Origin: Intoshia linei
Lineage: Eukaryota > Orthonectida > Rhopaluridae
Direction: 5' to 3'
Assembly (NCBI GenBank): GCA_001642005.1
Contig: LWCA01000292.1
Span: 1-33,364, forward strand
DNA: 33,364 nt
Shown: positions 20,669 through 33,220 of the stretch, in pieces
How positions within the stretch are numbered: the first letter of the stretch is position 1
How the letters are laid out: every line of letters starts with the position of its first letter
Notes under the pieces: generated by a model
Database searches by the model: none
What the model saw: only the letters and a program-made list of their open reading frames with translations
What the model was told of the DNA's origin: nothing
Translations under genes and position numbers: made by a program

Positions 20669-20992
20669 GACACAATAAAATTATTCTTACTTTAAAAATT
20701 CAAGTTGAATTTAATTTTTAAAGTTTATTTTTAATATATTTTTTTAATTTCAATTAACTTTCTAGGTTCCATATTAAGATGTGCTACTTTAATCACTGGA
20801 TGATCCGGTTATATGAATTTTTTAATTAAAAACATATACTTTAATAATTGTCAATGCCAATACTCTATAGACTGCTTTGTTTGAATAGATTTCAATAAAT
20901 AATCGTCATTGGTTTCGGTGTTTTAATTCGAAAAATGAAATATTTATTTGCAGATTTGAAATAATTTTAAATTAGTCGTAATAATTTAAAAA
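20669..20992. promoter_or_regulatory. Putative bidirectional promoter region (Nup54 / RPRD1-like)
   Basis: Only 324 bp separate the two start codons, which face away from each other. Both promoters and 5'UTRs must lie here unless there are upstream non-coding exons. I see no TATA box that I would trust in such AT-rich sequence. Confidence 0.5.
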
Positions 20993-22465
20993 ATGACTTT
21001 TAATAAAGAAAATTTTGAGCATCGGTTAAAAGGATTGACAAGGTCTCAGGGAAGTATTGAAACTTTATCCCTTTGGATGATTCATTATCGAAGCAGCGCT
21101 CAGGATGCTGTTGATATTTGGCTGCAGCAATTTAAATCTGGTTCAAATAATGCTTTATACGTAATAATGTATATTTTAGTGAATGAAACTAAGAAGCTGA
21201 ATCTTTTATATTTGGCAAATGATGTAATACAAAATGGTAGAAAATTTGGAAATGAATACATTCAAAAATTTAAACAAGTTTTTCCGACTGTTTTCAAAAT
21301 TTGTCAAAAGTAAAATTTAATGTATCAAAATTATCATTTTTAGTTTTAATAAAAATAACAAGGATAATATAAATAGTGTGTTGCAAGTTTGGAAGGAAAG
21401 AAAAATTTTTGATTTGGAATTTATCAAAAAATTGAATTGTACTTTTTTTTCTATTTTTCTTTTACGTCTTTAGCTTCATTTGGAAGAACTGTAAAGGAAG
21501 AATCTTCTAACGGATTCAATAATCATTACAATGGAAAAGATGTTAATACACACGTAATGTTACATTATTATTTTTAAAAAATGGTATCGGCAAAGATGAT
21601 TTATATGTTTTTCAGTTGTTTTTGTAAATTGTCTCAACAATGTTTTAGATCAGTAATTCACAACACTCACCACATTCTACGAAAAAAATAACTTTAATTT
21701 TAATTTGCTCATTGAAAATAAATAATTTTAGATTAATTCAACTAAGTGAAGTTTAATAAACCTTTAAACCTAAGTTTAGACCATGTATACTTTAAAATTG
21801 TTAACATTAATTTATTTTTAAGAAATAGATTACCCAAATAAAATAGGTTCACTTGCGTATCATTAAAATCTACAAGCATTGTTTAATCAACATTAAGTCA
21901 ACGCGTTATATATTTCATATATAAAGTATATTTTTTAGATAACTACCGATAAATTTGTTGAGATGCTGGCACAGTTTAAATATACACCTTCCTGTGATCC
22001 TACCATACGAATTAAAGTATCTCAATTAGATAAAAGAATTACGGATATCAGCTATATTAAAAATATTAAAGGTAAATTTAAATGTATAGTGTTCATTCTA
22101 TTTAGATATAAACGAATTAAAAAAATTACAAGAAACTCTTGTGGAAACTACCAAATTATTGGCAGAATACAATAGTTCACTTTATGACGAATGCATGACT
22201 CGATCTAAATTTGAAAATGATGTGTGCAATTTAGTTAAACAATATAAAAATAAAATGAAACAAAATACAAGTCACTTAAAAGTATATTTTGCGTTTACTG
22301 TTTTTATTTTTATCCTAGATTATTGAAAAACGTATGGAAGAGTTGCAAAAATTACGAAACCACACCAAAAAATATCTAACTTGTTTACCAGATTTTTCTA
22401 CCATTGAAAATCATACTTCCAGTGAATATTCAATATTACCTTCTGTAAAAGATTTGTTTTCTTAA
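20993..22465 (+). CDS. CID-domain protein of the RPRD1/CREPT family
   Basis: RPRD1 proteins bind the phosphorylated C-terminal domain of RNA polymerase II and help recruit CTD phosphatases during transcription. Six exons (20993-21309, 21344-21438, 21474-21553, 21939-22071, 22106-22281, 22319-22465) give 315 aa; human RPRD1A/B are about 312-326. Residues 1-~135 form the CID: LTRSQGSIETLSLWMIHYRS, then LNLLYLANDVIQNGR (family: LTFLYLANDVIQNSK) and VLQVWKERKIF (family: IWQERSVY). After a short linker, residues ~170-290 are the helical/coiled-coil dimerisation part (INELKKLQETLVETTKLL). The C-terminus ends PSVKDLFS, close to the family's end. All splice phases agree. I cannot separate RPRD1A from RPRD1B; insects usually have one gene. 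Confidence 0.92.
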
Positions 22466-24807
22466 TTAAAATTTTTTTGTATTGTGAAAGTTATGATCAA
22501 AATGTCATGGGTAGATTCATTCTATAATGCCCAACTTGTATTCAACACCGGGCCCGACAAAATTTTCATATATTCGGCCTCATTTTTCCTTATCTAAAAA
22601 AGGAGACAGAAAAACACAAAAGAGGTATAATACTTTTTTACCCTGGTAGACATATATTTATTCTTAACGAAGGGTTATTCTAAAAGTCGTTAGCATTTCA
22701 TTTTGTATATTAATCATTTGTAAGGATTCCTTACTTATTGAAAATATAATCAATAAATCCCATTCCATTTTCTACAATATTGGTGTCAATTAAATAATTA
22801 TTATGATTAGTTATGACGTTAAATTTGTATTTGAAACTATTCTCAAATTTAAATTACAAATGTACTGTCAACTGTCATTAATCCGAAAATCTTTTAACCT
22901 GCACTAGGTCATATCATCCATCATTTTCATCTCACCCTCTGTTAAGAATGAATATTATTCTAAAAATCCATTAAACCCTAATTGTCTATCCGTGTTTGTC
23001 AAAAATAGTAATTTTAAAATACATAGGTGAGTAATACATTCAATCATTATACATATTAGGGCAACGTATATTAACCGGGGATGCTAGCACCCTAGGGTGC
23101 TATCATTAATTTAAGGAGGTGAATATAAAGTTAAAAAGTATGCATGTAAAACAAAAAATTTGAAATAATTAATATACATATGTAATTTCGAATTTAAAAA
23201 TACTATTTAAAATGAATTAACAAAGTTTATAATTGTTCAAGGCGTGGAGAGCCAACAGTTGTCCCGGGCAGATGGAAATTGTAGGCTCCATATAATTATT
23301 TTTAAATATTGAACGTTTATACACTGTTTAATCGATAATTATCGATTACACGTATAATTTATTTTTATCATTATAATGAATAAAATTATTCATTATCTAA
23401 AAATCAAAAATAACCGTTTGAAATCGCATTAGTTATCGAAATTTTGGTATACTTGAAAAATCTTTCAACGTCACGTATTAAATTAAAAAAGTAGGCCATA
23501 TGACCCCTAGTCCCTTTCAACTGCTTTATTTTATAGTTCCTTTGTCTCTAATAAAACCTAGATATGATAAACTTATTTCCGATAAACCACCACAAAAATT
23601 TCATTAAATCCCTTTGGATTCTTACATTTGATTTGTTATGATGCATTGTCTTGTTGTTTTTGTGTATTTGAGAAAAATGTTGCTTTAATTGTGAAATAAC
23701 ATACACAGGTAATTTAAATCTTATCAAATACAGCTTATATGGTCATTTTTACCATTAATATTTTTATGGATCACGTTCAATATCAATAGGGTGGTTTTTA
23801 AAAAATTTAAAAATACCAATAAAATATGATTTTTACGTTGAATTTAAAGTATTTTAATTTTGACATGGATGCTGGAAATAATCTGCACCTGGCTAACGAG
23901 GATGCTAACTTTAATTAAGGTTAAAAAACACTGAAATGCCAATGCATGTGTATTACACATACATAATTATGACATTTCATAAAGGCACTTTTTTGAAAAT
24001 ATATATCACAGTATGGCCATTATTGGTGATTCTGAATGAGTACTAAAATATTAGACCGTAGTTTTGAAATTGTGTGGATATCTAAAATATCAAATTATCT
24101 TTTTTGGGTAATTTTAGTTTATTTTTTAAAACTTTTGTCATTTTTAATACTAAAATAACTCTTAAGTCCAGAAATTTCAAAATAAGCAATAAACATTAAA
24201 CAATACAATTAAAGTATGACTTTTTCTGATCAATTAAATAATCCTGAATATGAGTCTGATATAAAATTAATTGAAAAAAATATCTGGTATATTATCATGG
24301 GAATAAATATTTGATCTGCAATGTTACAGATTCTGCATGCAATAAATTTACACTGATATATGGTTTTTATTAAAACACTCATAATAGAAACAAAATTAAT
24401 ATTCTCATATGAACCAATGAAAATCAAGAATTCTTCTCACTAAATTATAAATAAGAGTTATAGAATTGTAAGATAGTCTTTGAATAATTATAAATATCGA
24501 GCTACTGGATACAATCTAGTAAAAAAATCGATATAATTATGTAAGACACCCATTGTTGTTATAATCAGTTGCGCTAGAAAACACGTACTGGTTTTTAAAA
24601 CAGTAGTCTATTGCAGTTTCAACAAACATTATAACGACATTGTCTAGAAACCAACGTTTTCTAGTATCTTAGCAAAATTTATATAAAATCAAATAAATAA
24701 TATCTACGAATCGTTGACTACGAAATTTGATTTTGAAATAATGCACTACAAAGTTCATTTTTAAATACGCTCATTCTATCACGAGTTAATTTTCTATATT
24801 TTATTAT
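22466..24807. other. 2.3-kb intergenic DNA with two long palindromes and a dispersed-repeat core
   Basis: No gene is supported. Perfect palindromes occur at 23085-23102 and 23329-23348, and a repeat core shared with 9118-9137 occurs at 24020-24039. The minus-strand open frame at 24230-24427 has no splice partner or motif. Confidence 0.5.
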
Positions 24808-26219
24808 ATGACAGAAGCTGTAAACCAGTAATATTTTATTTTAAATAAGTGTTAATCTTAAAATTTTAGTAACGAAGAGATAATTGAAGACGTAATGTTG
24901 ACTTTAATCATGTATAATATTTTTAGTTGCCGATATATAGCAATTTTGATTCATTAAATCTTAAGCCGGAACTATTGCAAGGAATTTTTTCATACGGATA
25001 CGAATATCCATCTGCTATACAACAAAAAGCGATTAAGCCTTGTATAGATAGGAAAGATGTCATCGCTCAGGCACAATCTGGGACAGGAAAGACTGCAACT
25101 TTTGCAATTAGTGCGTTGCAAAACATTGATATTGCAAAAAACGACGTGCAAGTGTTAGTACTCTCACCTACACGTGAACTGGCAAAACAGAGTAATAAAG
25201 TCATTATGGCTATCGGCGATTTTTTGCAGATCAAATCAGTTTTGTGCGTAGGAGGCACTAATGTTCAAGCTGATATTGCATTGCTGCAACAAGGCCAACA
25301 TATAGTTGTTGGGACGCCAGGAAGAGTTTTCGATATGATGCAAAGAAGAGCTCTGGGTATTTTCACTACTTTACTTTGTTGCATTTTAAATTAGATACGA
25401 GTTATGTCACAATGTTCATTCTTGATGAAGCCGATGAAATGTTGTCTAGAGGATTTAATGATCAAATATATCAGATATTTCAATATTTGCCAAAAAATGT
25501 GCAAGTATCGTATTTTATAACATGATTTGTATTTATTTATATAGATTGTTTTACTTTCTGCAACAATGCCTATTGATGTAATGGATATGGCGAATAAATT
25601 TATGAACGAACCTGTGAAAATTCTTGTGAAACAAGATTCTGTTACCTTACAAGGTATACCACAATTCTATGTCATGCATGATGTGGAATCCAATAAGGTA
25701 GACACACTAGTTGAACTGTACAAAAGTTTGTCTGTTACGCAATGTGTTATTTTTTGTAATACTCGAAGAAAAGTTGAATATATTAAAGATACCCTTTTGA
25801 GTCGAAGCCATGTTGTTGCAGCAATAGTATCATTATAATTTACTAATTTAATGGTTACATTTAGCATGGCGATATGACTCAAGAAGAACGAAGTCAAATT
25901 ATGACTCAATTCCGTACGGGTAGTGCAAGAGTACTTATTAGCACAGACTTACTATCCAGAGGTATCGACGTACAACAGGTGTCTCTGGTAATCAATTTTG
26001 AAATGCCAAGTAGTAAAGAAGTGTATATTCACAGGTATTTTATTATTTTTTATTTATGCATTAACATTAAGAATTGGACGATCTGGTCGTTTTGGACGCA
26101 AGGGAGTTGCTATTAATTTGTTGATTGAGGATGAAGCTGTCAAGATGAGAGATATTGAAAAGTTTTACCAGACAAACATTACTCAAATGCCCCAAAATAT
26201 CGCAGATTTAATAAAGTAA
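24808..26219 (+). CDS. eIF4A: eIF4A-type DEAD-box RNA helicase
   Basis: eIF4A is the ATP-dependent RNA helicase of the cap-binding eIF4F complex and unwinds 5'UTRs during translation initiation. Seven exons (24808-24827, 24870-24891, 24927-25356, 25395-25504, 25545-25826, 25865-26034, 26072-26219) give 393 aa. Motifs in order: Q-motif YPSAIQQ, Walker [10 protein letters not shown], Ia PTREL, GG, TPGR, II DEAD in [61 protein letters not shown], ending [25 protein letters not shown] and [12 protein letters not shown] favour eIF4A over eIF4A3. The first two exons are tiny (20 and 22 nt) and give MTEAVNHNEEIIED. They are inferred from splice sites and phase and are less certain than the rest. Several linker stretches are unusually diverged (for example [13 protein letters not shown]), so a paralogue with a changed role is possible. 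Confidence 0.92.
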
Positions 26220-27022
26220 TTAAATATATGTAATTAGTTTTAATAAATATAATTTGTTTTTTGTTTGCATTTCTCAAGGTTGTTATTTCATCAAAAATTC
26301 TACTTTATCTGTAAATATTTACTTATTTTTAGTCTTAATCCATAACCAGGTGTTCAACCTTTTCATATAATAATTTTAAATTAGACCACGTTTTATTGAA
26401 TTATCACTCAACTATTATAAACTTATTTTTTATTTTCTACTTTTATCTAAATTACAACTGTTAATGTAATTCTTGATTGTGTAAACGACGGTTTAGGGTT
26501 GTGTGATGAAAACACTGCCCGTAAAGTATTTTTTTTCAGGATTTTACCTGGTTTAGTTTAATATTTGAAACTTCGCTTCAATATGAACGATAACTTTAGT
26601 TATATTTATTACGTATGAGTTCAAAGTGTCAGCGTTTGTGGGACTCACAGTTTTGCTTTAATGTTGAGCATGATCTCAGGAAGCATCACATAAATAAGTA
26701 CAGAGAAAATTGATCTTATGAGTCTTCTTCTGATCATTACTTTACTCAAAATACGTAAAACACGCTCTTAATAAACCAATTAAGATTGAACTCATTAATG
26801 TTTTAAATAGTCGTATTGAAATAAGTAAAGTAACCACTCCCTTATCCTAAGTATATCATGAATAAAAAACTATGTACTATAGGTATTTAATTCGTTTAAT
26901 TAATTATTTATATTGTATTCTAGGTTTCAAGATCTTTTAGGGTTGTATGTATAATTTCATTGTTTTTAAGATCATACACTTATTGGTTAATAAATTAAAA
27001 AAAAACCGGGCCACGGGAGAAC
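26220..27022. other. Intergenic DNA downstream of eIF4A
   Basis: Probably begins with the eIF4A 3'UTR; an AATAAA lies near 26241. Nothing else is recognisable. Confidence 0.5.
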
Positions 27023-27476
27023 TAGGGGTTCTCAACGTGGGCTACAGAAAATTTTCAACATTAAAAAAAATTTGGTATATTAAATAATAAAATTGCTACC
27101 CAAAAAAAAATCTATAAATGCATAATTAATTTGGAATTATATTTTAAGGATCTTCAAAACTTCGAACTAAATGATGAAACAAGTCCTGAACTCACTAAAA
27201 AACTTTTGTACTTGAAAGAAAATTAGTAAGACGAATAGGAGGGTTTATTGGAATTCATTAATCAAATCCAATTATGTTTAACTAAGCATTATTGATTTTT
27301 CTACAACATGGCTTGTAGAAGCTGTATTTTCAGCAAGAATCGATATTTTTAGTAAGAAGAGGTCAAAATTGGATGTGAACTACCAAGGATGCGATTATAT
27401 AAATAAAGCCTTTTACTGTAAATAAAAGTAGATATTTTAAGGTGGGCCATGGCCTGAAAACGGTTGAGAACCGCTG
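27023..27476 (+). mobile_element. hAT-family element, internally deleted
   Basis: The left end is TAGGGGTTCTCAACG and the right end, read in reverse, is CAGCGGTTCTCAACC, which are typical hAT terminal repeats. The 8-bp flanks (GGGAGAAC and ATTTATAC) do not match, so the target duplication has decayed or the edges are slightly off. Near the right end (about 27313-27424, plus) a frame reads VEAVFSARIDIFSKKRSKLD, the C-terminal dimerisation region of hAT transposases, and ends at a stop after AFYCK. The rest of the transposase is missing, so the element cannot move by itself. Confidence 0.72.
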
Positions 27477-28304
27477 ATTTATACAAATACATAACAGCCA
27501 CGCTGGTATATAATTGGAATCAAAATAAAACTTAATTTAAAAGATATTCTTATTCAGATTTTAGATAATTTAAAACTAATTTCAATGATATATAATATTT
27601 ATAAGTATTGGTTCATATACCTATTTATTAGACTTTGTAATATTAAAATAATATATGACAAAGTAACACATCAATACTAAAATTGACCATTTATAAATAA
27701 TGTTGGCATTAATAAAAATTAAGTTTGAATTAAAATTAAATAACTTTATTGATTTAAAATGCATTTATGAGAAATAAATGAAACTGATTATTACTGCTTT
27801 TTATGAGATATATTTGCCAAAAACAAAAAAATCTTACTGTTATTGAAAAATATAAACATAAAAATAATGTTGATATTTATTATTTTTACATCAATATTAT
27901 ACTGCCCACGTTATAATATAAATTTTTATAACAATTTTTTACACATAATTATCTTGCCCAACCTGTCGATCGAAGATGATTTTTTAGTCGATCATTAAAA
28001 TTAATTTTAATATTGATCGTCATTGAAATGATCTCTATATTTATAAAATTTAATTAGTATTTATATACAGATTTCACATATGACAGAGCCCACTTTAAAC
28101 GTTTTTCTATATGAATTTTTAAATGAGGTCTTTTAAGAGATTTTCTTACATTTCCAAAGTTGTTTAATATTTTACGACGAGATGTTTTTAATAATTTTAC
28201 ATAGTTATAGATTAGATAGTTCGACAACAGTTTATGAAAAATCTAAATGTCTATGTCTCGCTATTATCATAAACACGGCAAAAATTTAAAACCAAACAAA
28301 AAAA
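27477..28304. other. Intergenic AT-rich DNA upstream of tRNA-His
   Basis: No gene or repeat is recognised. Confidence 0.5.
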
Positions 28305-28376
28305 TGCGGTCGCCCGGATTCGAACCGGGGTTGTCACGGCCACAACGTGACGTACTAACCACTATACGACGACCGC
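28305..28376 (-). tRNA. tRNA-His (anticodon GTG)
   Basis: On the minus strand the sequence folds as a standard cloverleaf. The acceptor stem is GCGGTCG / CGACCGC with discriminator A, and the D-arm contains AGTGGTTA. The anticodon stem TCACG / CGTGA holds loop TTGTGGC with anticodon GTG at 28343-28341, and the T-arm is CCCGG TTCGAAT CCGGG. The B box GGTTCGAATCC is perfect. The loop TTGTGGC is characteristic of eukaryotic tRNA-His. The needed G at position -1 is probably added after transcription, although the genome also has a G there. No intron. Confidence 0.96.
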
Positions 28377-30347
28377 CAAAAACTTTAAAAAAAGATTCAT
28401 TTTATATCGAATTAATGAAAGAAATATATTAATATCACTGAGAATCAAAACCATTGCAATTCAAAAAATACAAATCATTTTTTGTGAAATAATGTAAATT
28501 AAACTTAAAATTGATGAAAATATAAATTATTCTATAACTTGTTTAGTAATTGTTACTAAGTTTTAATATATTTAAAGTAAATTTATTTCCTAAAATATAT
28601 CAAACAACTCTTTACCTTTACAGTGTAGTTGATCAAAGTTTTTGAGTTATCAAATTAAAGAATATGTTTAAATAATTTAATAACAATAATAATCGTTTAA
28701 ATCAGTCGGATCTACGAAATAAGCAAAGAAAGCAACTTCTTTTCTAAAATAATAACAATAGTTAATTCGATTTAATTGTCAATATGAATACAAACGGACA
28801 AAATTTTTGGGGAGTTATTCTGTATTATGCAAAATAAATTCAAAAATAAAATAATATACAATACTATACATATAAATATATGTTTTTCTGATAATTGTCA
28901 ATGTAAAAAATTGACACAATAAATTTTTAATTTATAAAATAAACCATAAAATATACAGTGCATCGCGACGCACAGGTTAAGAATCACTACTATAGTAATT
29001 CACAATTGCACCACACTGTTAGTGTTAATTTTCAATTAAAGAATTCCAAATGATTTTATAAAAATTAACAGAATGAATACCAAATAAAAAAAATTTTATA
29101 AAGTGCTTTAAGGAATTTTTTTGTACACAAATTTTATAAGGGTTTCAGTTTTTTAATTTTGTTTGTTTTTAATGACAACAAAGACTTTGGCTAATACCTG
29201 TGTTATTAATATTTTATCTATATATTTTTTATGTTTTAATCTAATATAATAACGATTTACTGGAGACTCCTTTTGTTCCTAGTATTATATAATCAGAATA
29301 TAAAATATTAAGATTTTTAAACACAAATTGTAAAACGTTTAATATATAATCTTAATAATTTCAAAATTTCAATTAATTTACACCAGTTTCATGGTATTGC
29401 AGAATTAAATAGAAATATTAGAAATTGACTGCATAGAGGACCGAAGAAAAGAGGCCACCAATTATAAAAGCTTATTATTCTCTCTATTATTACCGACTTT
29501 CTTACAAATTTAATTATGAACGTGAAGGGGTTGATCATTAATTAAAAATCTGAAAATTAGAGACATCTATCGCGTAGTTACCAAAATAATTGAGCAACAA
29601 TACTGTTTTTAAAAACTTTAAATTTGATTATTTCTTTTTTTCAATAATTTAAATATATATGAACTTAAAATATGACGAGGAATCTTTTAAAACTGTTTTT
29701 AAATATGTAACACTAATTTAAAAAAAATGACGTGAATTTATCAAAATACAAAGTATTAGTAAGTCAAAAAGTACTTTCACATGGCTAATATCCATTTCAT
29801 ATGTACTACAACACATAATACAACTTAACCATTTAGTCGCTAAAAAACCTTTTCGCACTTTGTAAAATATAATGTTAACAGTCGCAAGTGCACAAAAATG
29901 ACCCATATTTATAAATAAAAAATGTATAAAAAGTAATAAAACAATCAAGTCGTAAAATTTAATAAATTCGATACATATAAACAAATATTTTGCATCACAC
30001 AATATAAAAAATTTTTAGATGTCTTGATTAACTCCATAAATATGGGTTAATTTTGGCAATAAAATAAGATATTTAAATTTTATCCTTTTTTTAAAAATGA
30101 AAAAAGCATAATTTTATAAAACAAATCCTGGGATAGTTTTTAAAATAATAAGCATTGTCATAAATTGCAACCTCTAAAAGGTGTGTTTGAACCATAAAAA
30201 CACGAGATTACCATTTGTTTAAAAAATAAAAGACTTAAAAATTTATATCTCCAAAAAAAGTCGCCGTACGGTCAAAAAAGCACTTTGATATTAATTTTTT
30301 TTATTTGATAACTACAGTAAATACGGTTAATTTCACTTTTTTTATGT
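28377..30347. other. 2-kb intergenic AT-rich DNA
   Basis: No gene is supported. A possible hAT right-end remnant lies at 28955-28994. The 94-aa minus-strand frame at 29718-30002 is Ile/Leu/Phe-rich and lacks family motifs; it is probably chance. Confidence 0.5.
28955..28994 (+). mobile_element. Possible hAT terminus remnant
   Basis: The stretch contains GCATCGCGACGCACAGGTTAAGAATCACTAC. GGTTnAGAAnCACT is the usual inner-to-outer pattern of a hAT right end, preceded here by a small GCGACGC palindrome-like stem. No partner end is visible. Confidence 0.35.
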
Positions 30348-30608
30348 CAGGGGTCGGCAACCAGTGCCCCTTTGAATAAATATGTAAATTATTTATTTTT
30401 CAACTTTAAAACATTTTATACTACATAATTGGCTCATTTTAATACTGAATTTTGAGATAATCTTGCATTTTATTTTGTTGAATATACTAATACCGTTCCT
30501 CTTCAGTTAAAATTAAAATCTATCATGTGTAAATTTGAAAAATTTGGCCCATATAAATTTTGTATATATAAAATTGTCCAACAAGATGAAAAAGATTGCA
30601 GACCCCTG
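30348..30608. mobile_element. hAT MITE, 261 bp, with near-perfect 8-bp target duplication
   Basis: The left end is CAGGGGTCGGCAACC and the right end, read in reverse, CAGGGGTCTGCAATC. The flanks TTTTATGT (30340-30347) and TTATATGT (30609-30616) agree in 7 of 8 bases, as expected for a hAT insertion. The interior has no coding frame, so it is a non-autonomous miniature element. Confidence 0.85.
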
Positions 30609-30616
30609 TTATATGT

Positions 30617-31708
30617 GAAATTTTACTAAATATTTCATTTTCTCACAATAATTACAAACAAACAATATCTCAACTAAACTATCGCGAACTGTAAATTTTA
30701 AATGAAATGTAAAAACATACGTAAATAGTTGAAAAAAGTAAATTATGGAGGGTTTACTGTAAAAGATGTTTTTGCTAAGAATCACTGTTTTGTCACCCTT
30801 TTCTATGTGACTATAAATATAATAAATAATTACTTTTACCAACAAATGCGACTAAAAATAATTTTTATAAAGATGAATGCTTATAAGATTTTAATTGTAA
30901 TAATAATTTTATATAAATATAGTAATTATACAATGTATAAATATATATTTAATATACCAGTATAGCGATGTTAAAGTCGAATTGACTCGAAAGAATTACA
31001 GTCAACATATAATGGTTAATAGGATTAAACATACTGAATATCACTGAAGTAGAGGTAATAAGAAAGGGATTATAGAGGTAAGAGATGATTATTTTTGACT
31101 AAATTCTAAACTGTTCGTTGTTTTGCGACACGACAATAATTAGTTCTACATTGTACTAATTAATATTTCGATTCGAATAAAATTTGTGTACAATTGAAAC
31201 ATTCATTAATCTAAGTTCTATTGCAAGCTGATTTATACTTAAACCACCTTGGTACAAATAATATCTATAAAATTGATACAGGAAAGTCAAAAGTTTCGAA
31301 AAAAAATGGTCACTCCTTGAGTATATAATATTATTAAACTAAAAATTACCAACAACTAATAATGAAATAACTTTAAGAGAAAATAACATATTTTTTAAAT
31401 TTAAAATAAACTAAAACTAATAAAAAATATACATATGTATGTCTTATTACTTTAAAAGTTAAGCTAACATTTATATAATGCATATAATTTATTCGCATGC
31501 TATTTTTACAATTACTTATTAACATAATTAAACTGAATGGTATCATATAATCAGGTTCATCATTCTATCGAAAATTTGGAGTACTTTGAAATTTAAGGGA
31601 TAAATAAAGATGCTTGCAAATACAATATTTTTAAATAACGTCGAAGACTGCACAATAAGCATAATTAATCGTAGAATAATTGAAATAAAAAACAGATGAA
31701 ATTACAAT
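30617..31708. other. Intergenic DNA upstream of the RpL40 3' end
   Basis: Open frames on both strands near 30609-30965 overlap each other, are rich in Ile, Tyr and Asn, and have no motif. I do not support a gene here. Confidence 0.5.

Positions 31709-33220
<1,512 letters not shown>

Noticed and set aside
25067-25258. Minus-strand frame across eIF4A (also 25667-25909)
   Set aside because: Antisense shadows of a clearly coding helicase exon.
24927-25394. Start of eIF4A at 24927
   Set aside because: This frame begins with TTG just after an AG acceptor. Two upstream mini-exons provide an ATG in phase.
28247-28432. 61-codon plus-strand frame over the tRNA
   Set aside because: It is the antisense of tRNA-His; RSPGFEPGLSRP-like peptides are a well-known tRNA shadow.
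29718-30002. 94-codon minus-strand frame
   Set aside because: Composition dominated by Ile/Leu/Phe/Cys without family features or splice partners; a chance frame in AT-rich DNA is likelier.
30609-30965. Overlapping open frames on both strands
   Set aside because: They are mutual antisense, hydrophobic low-complexity sequences without motifs, and the first begins inside the target duplication of the hAT MITE.
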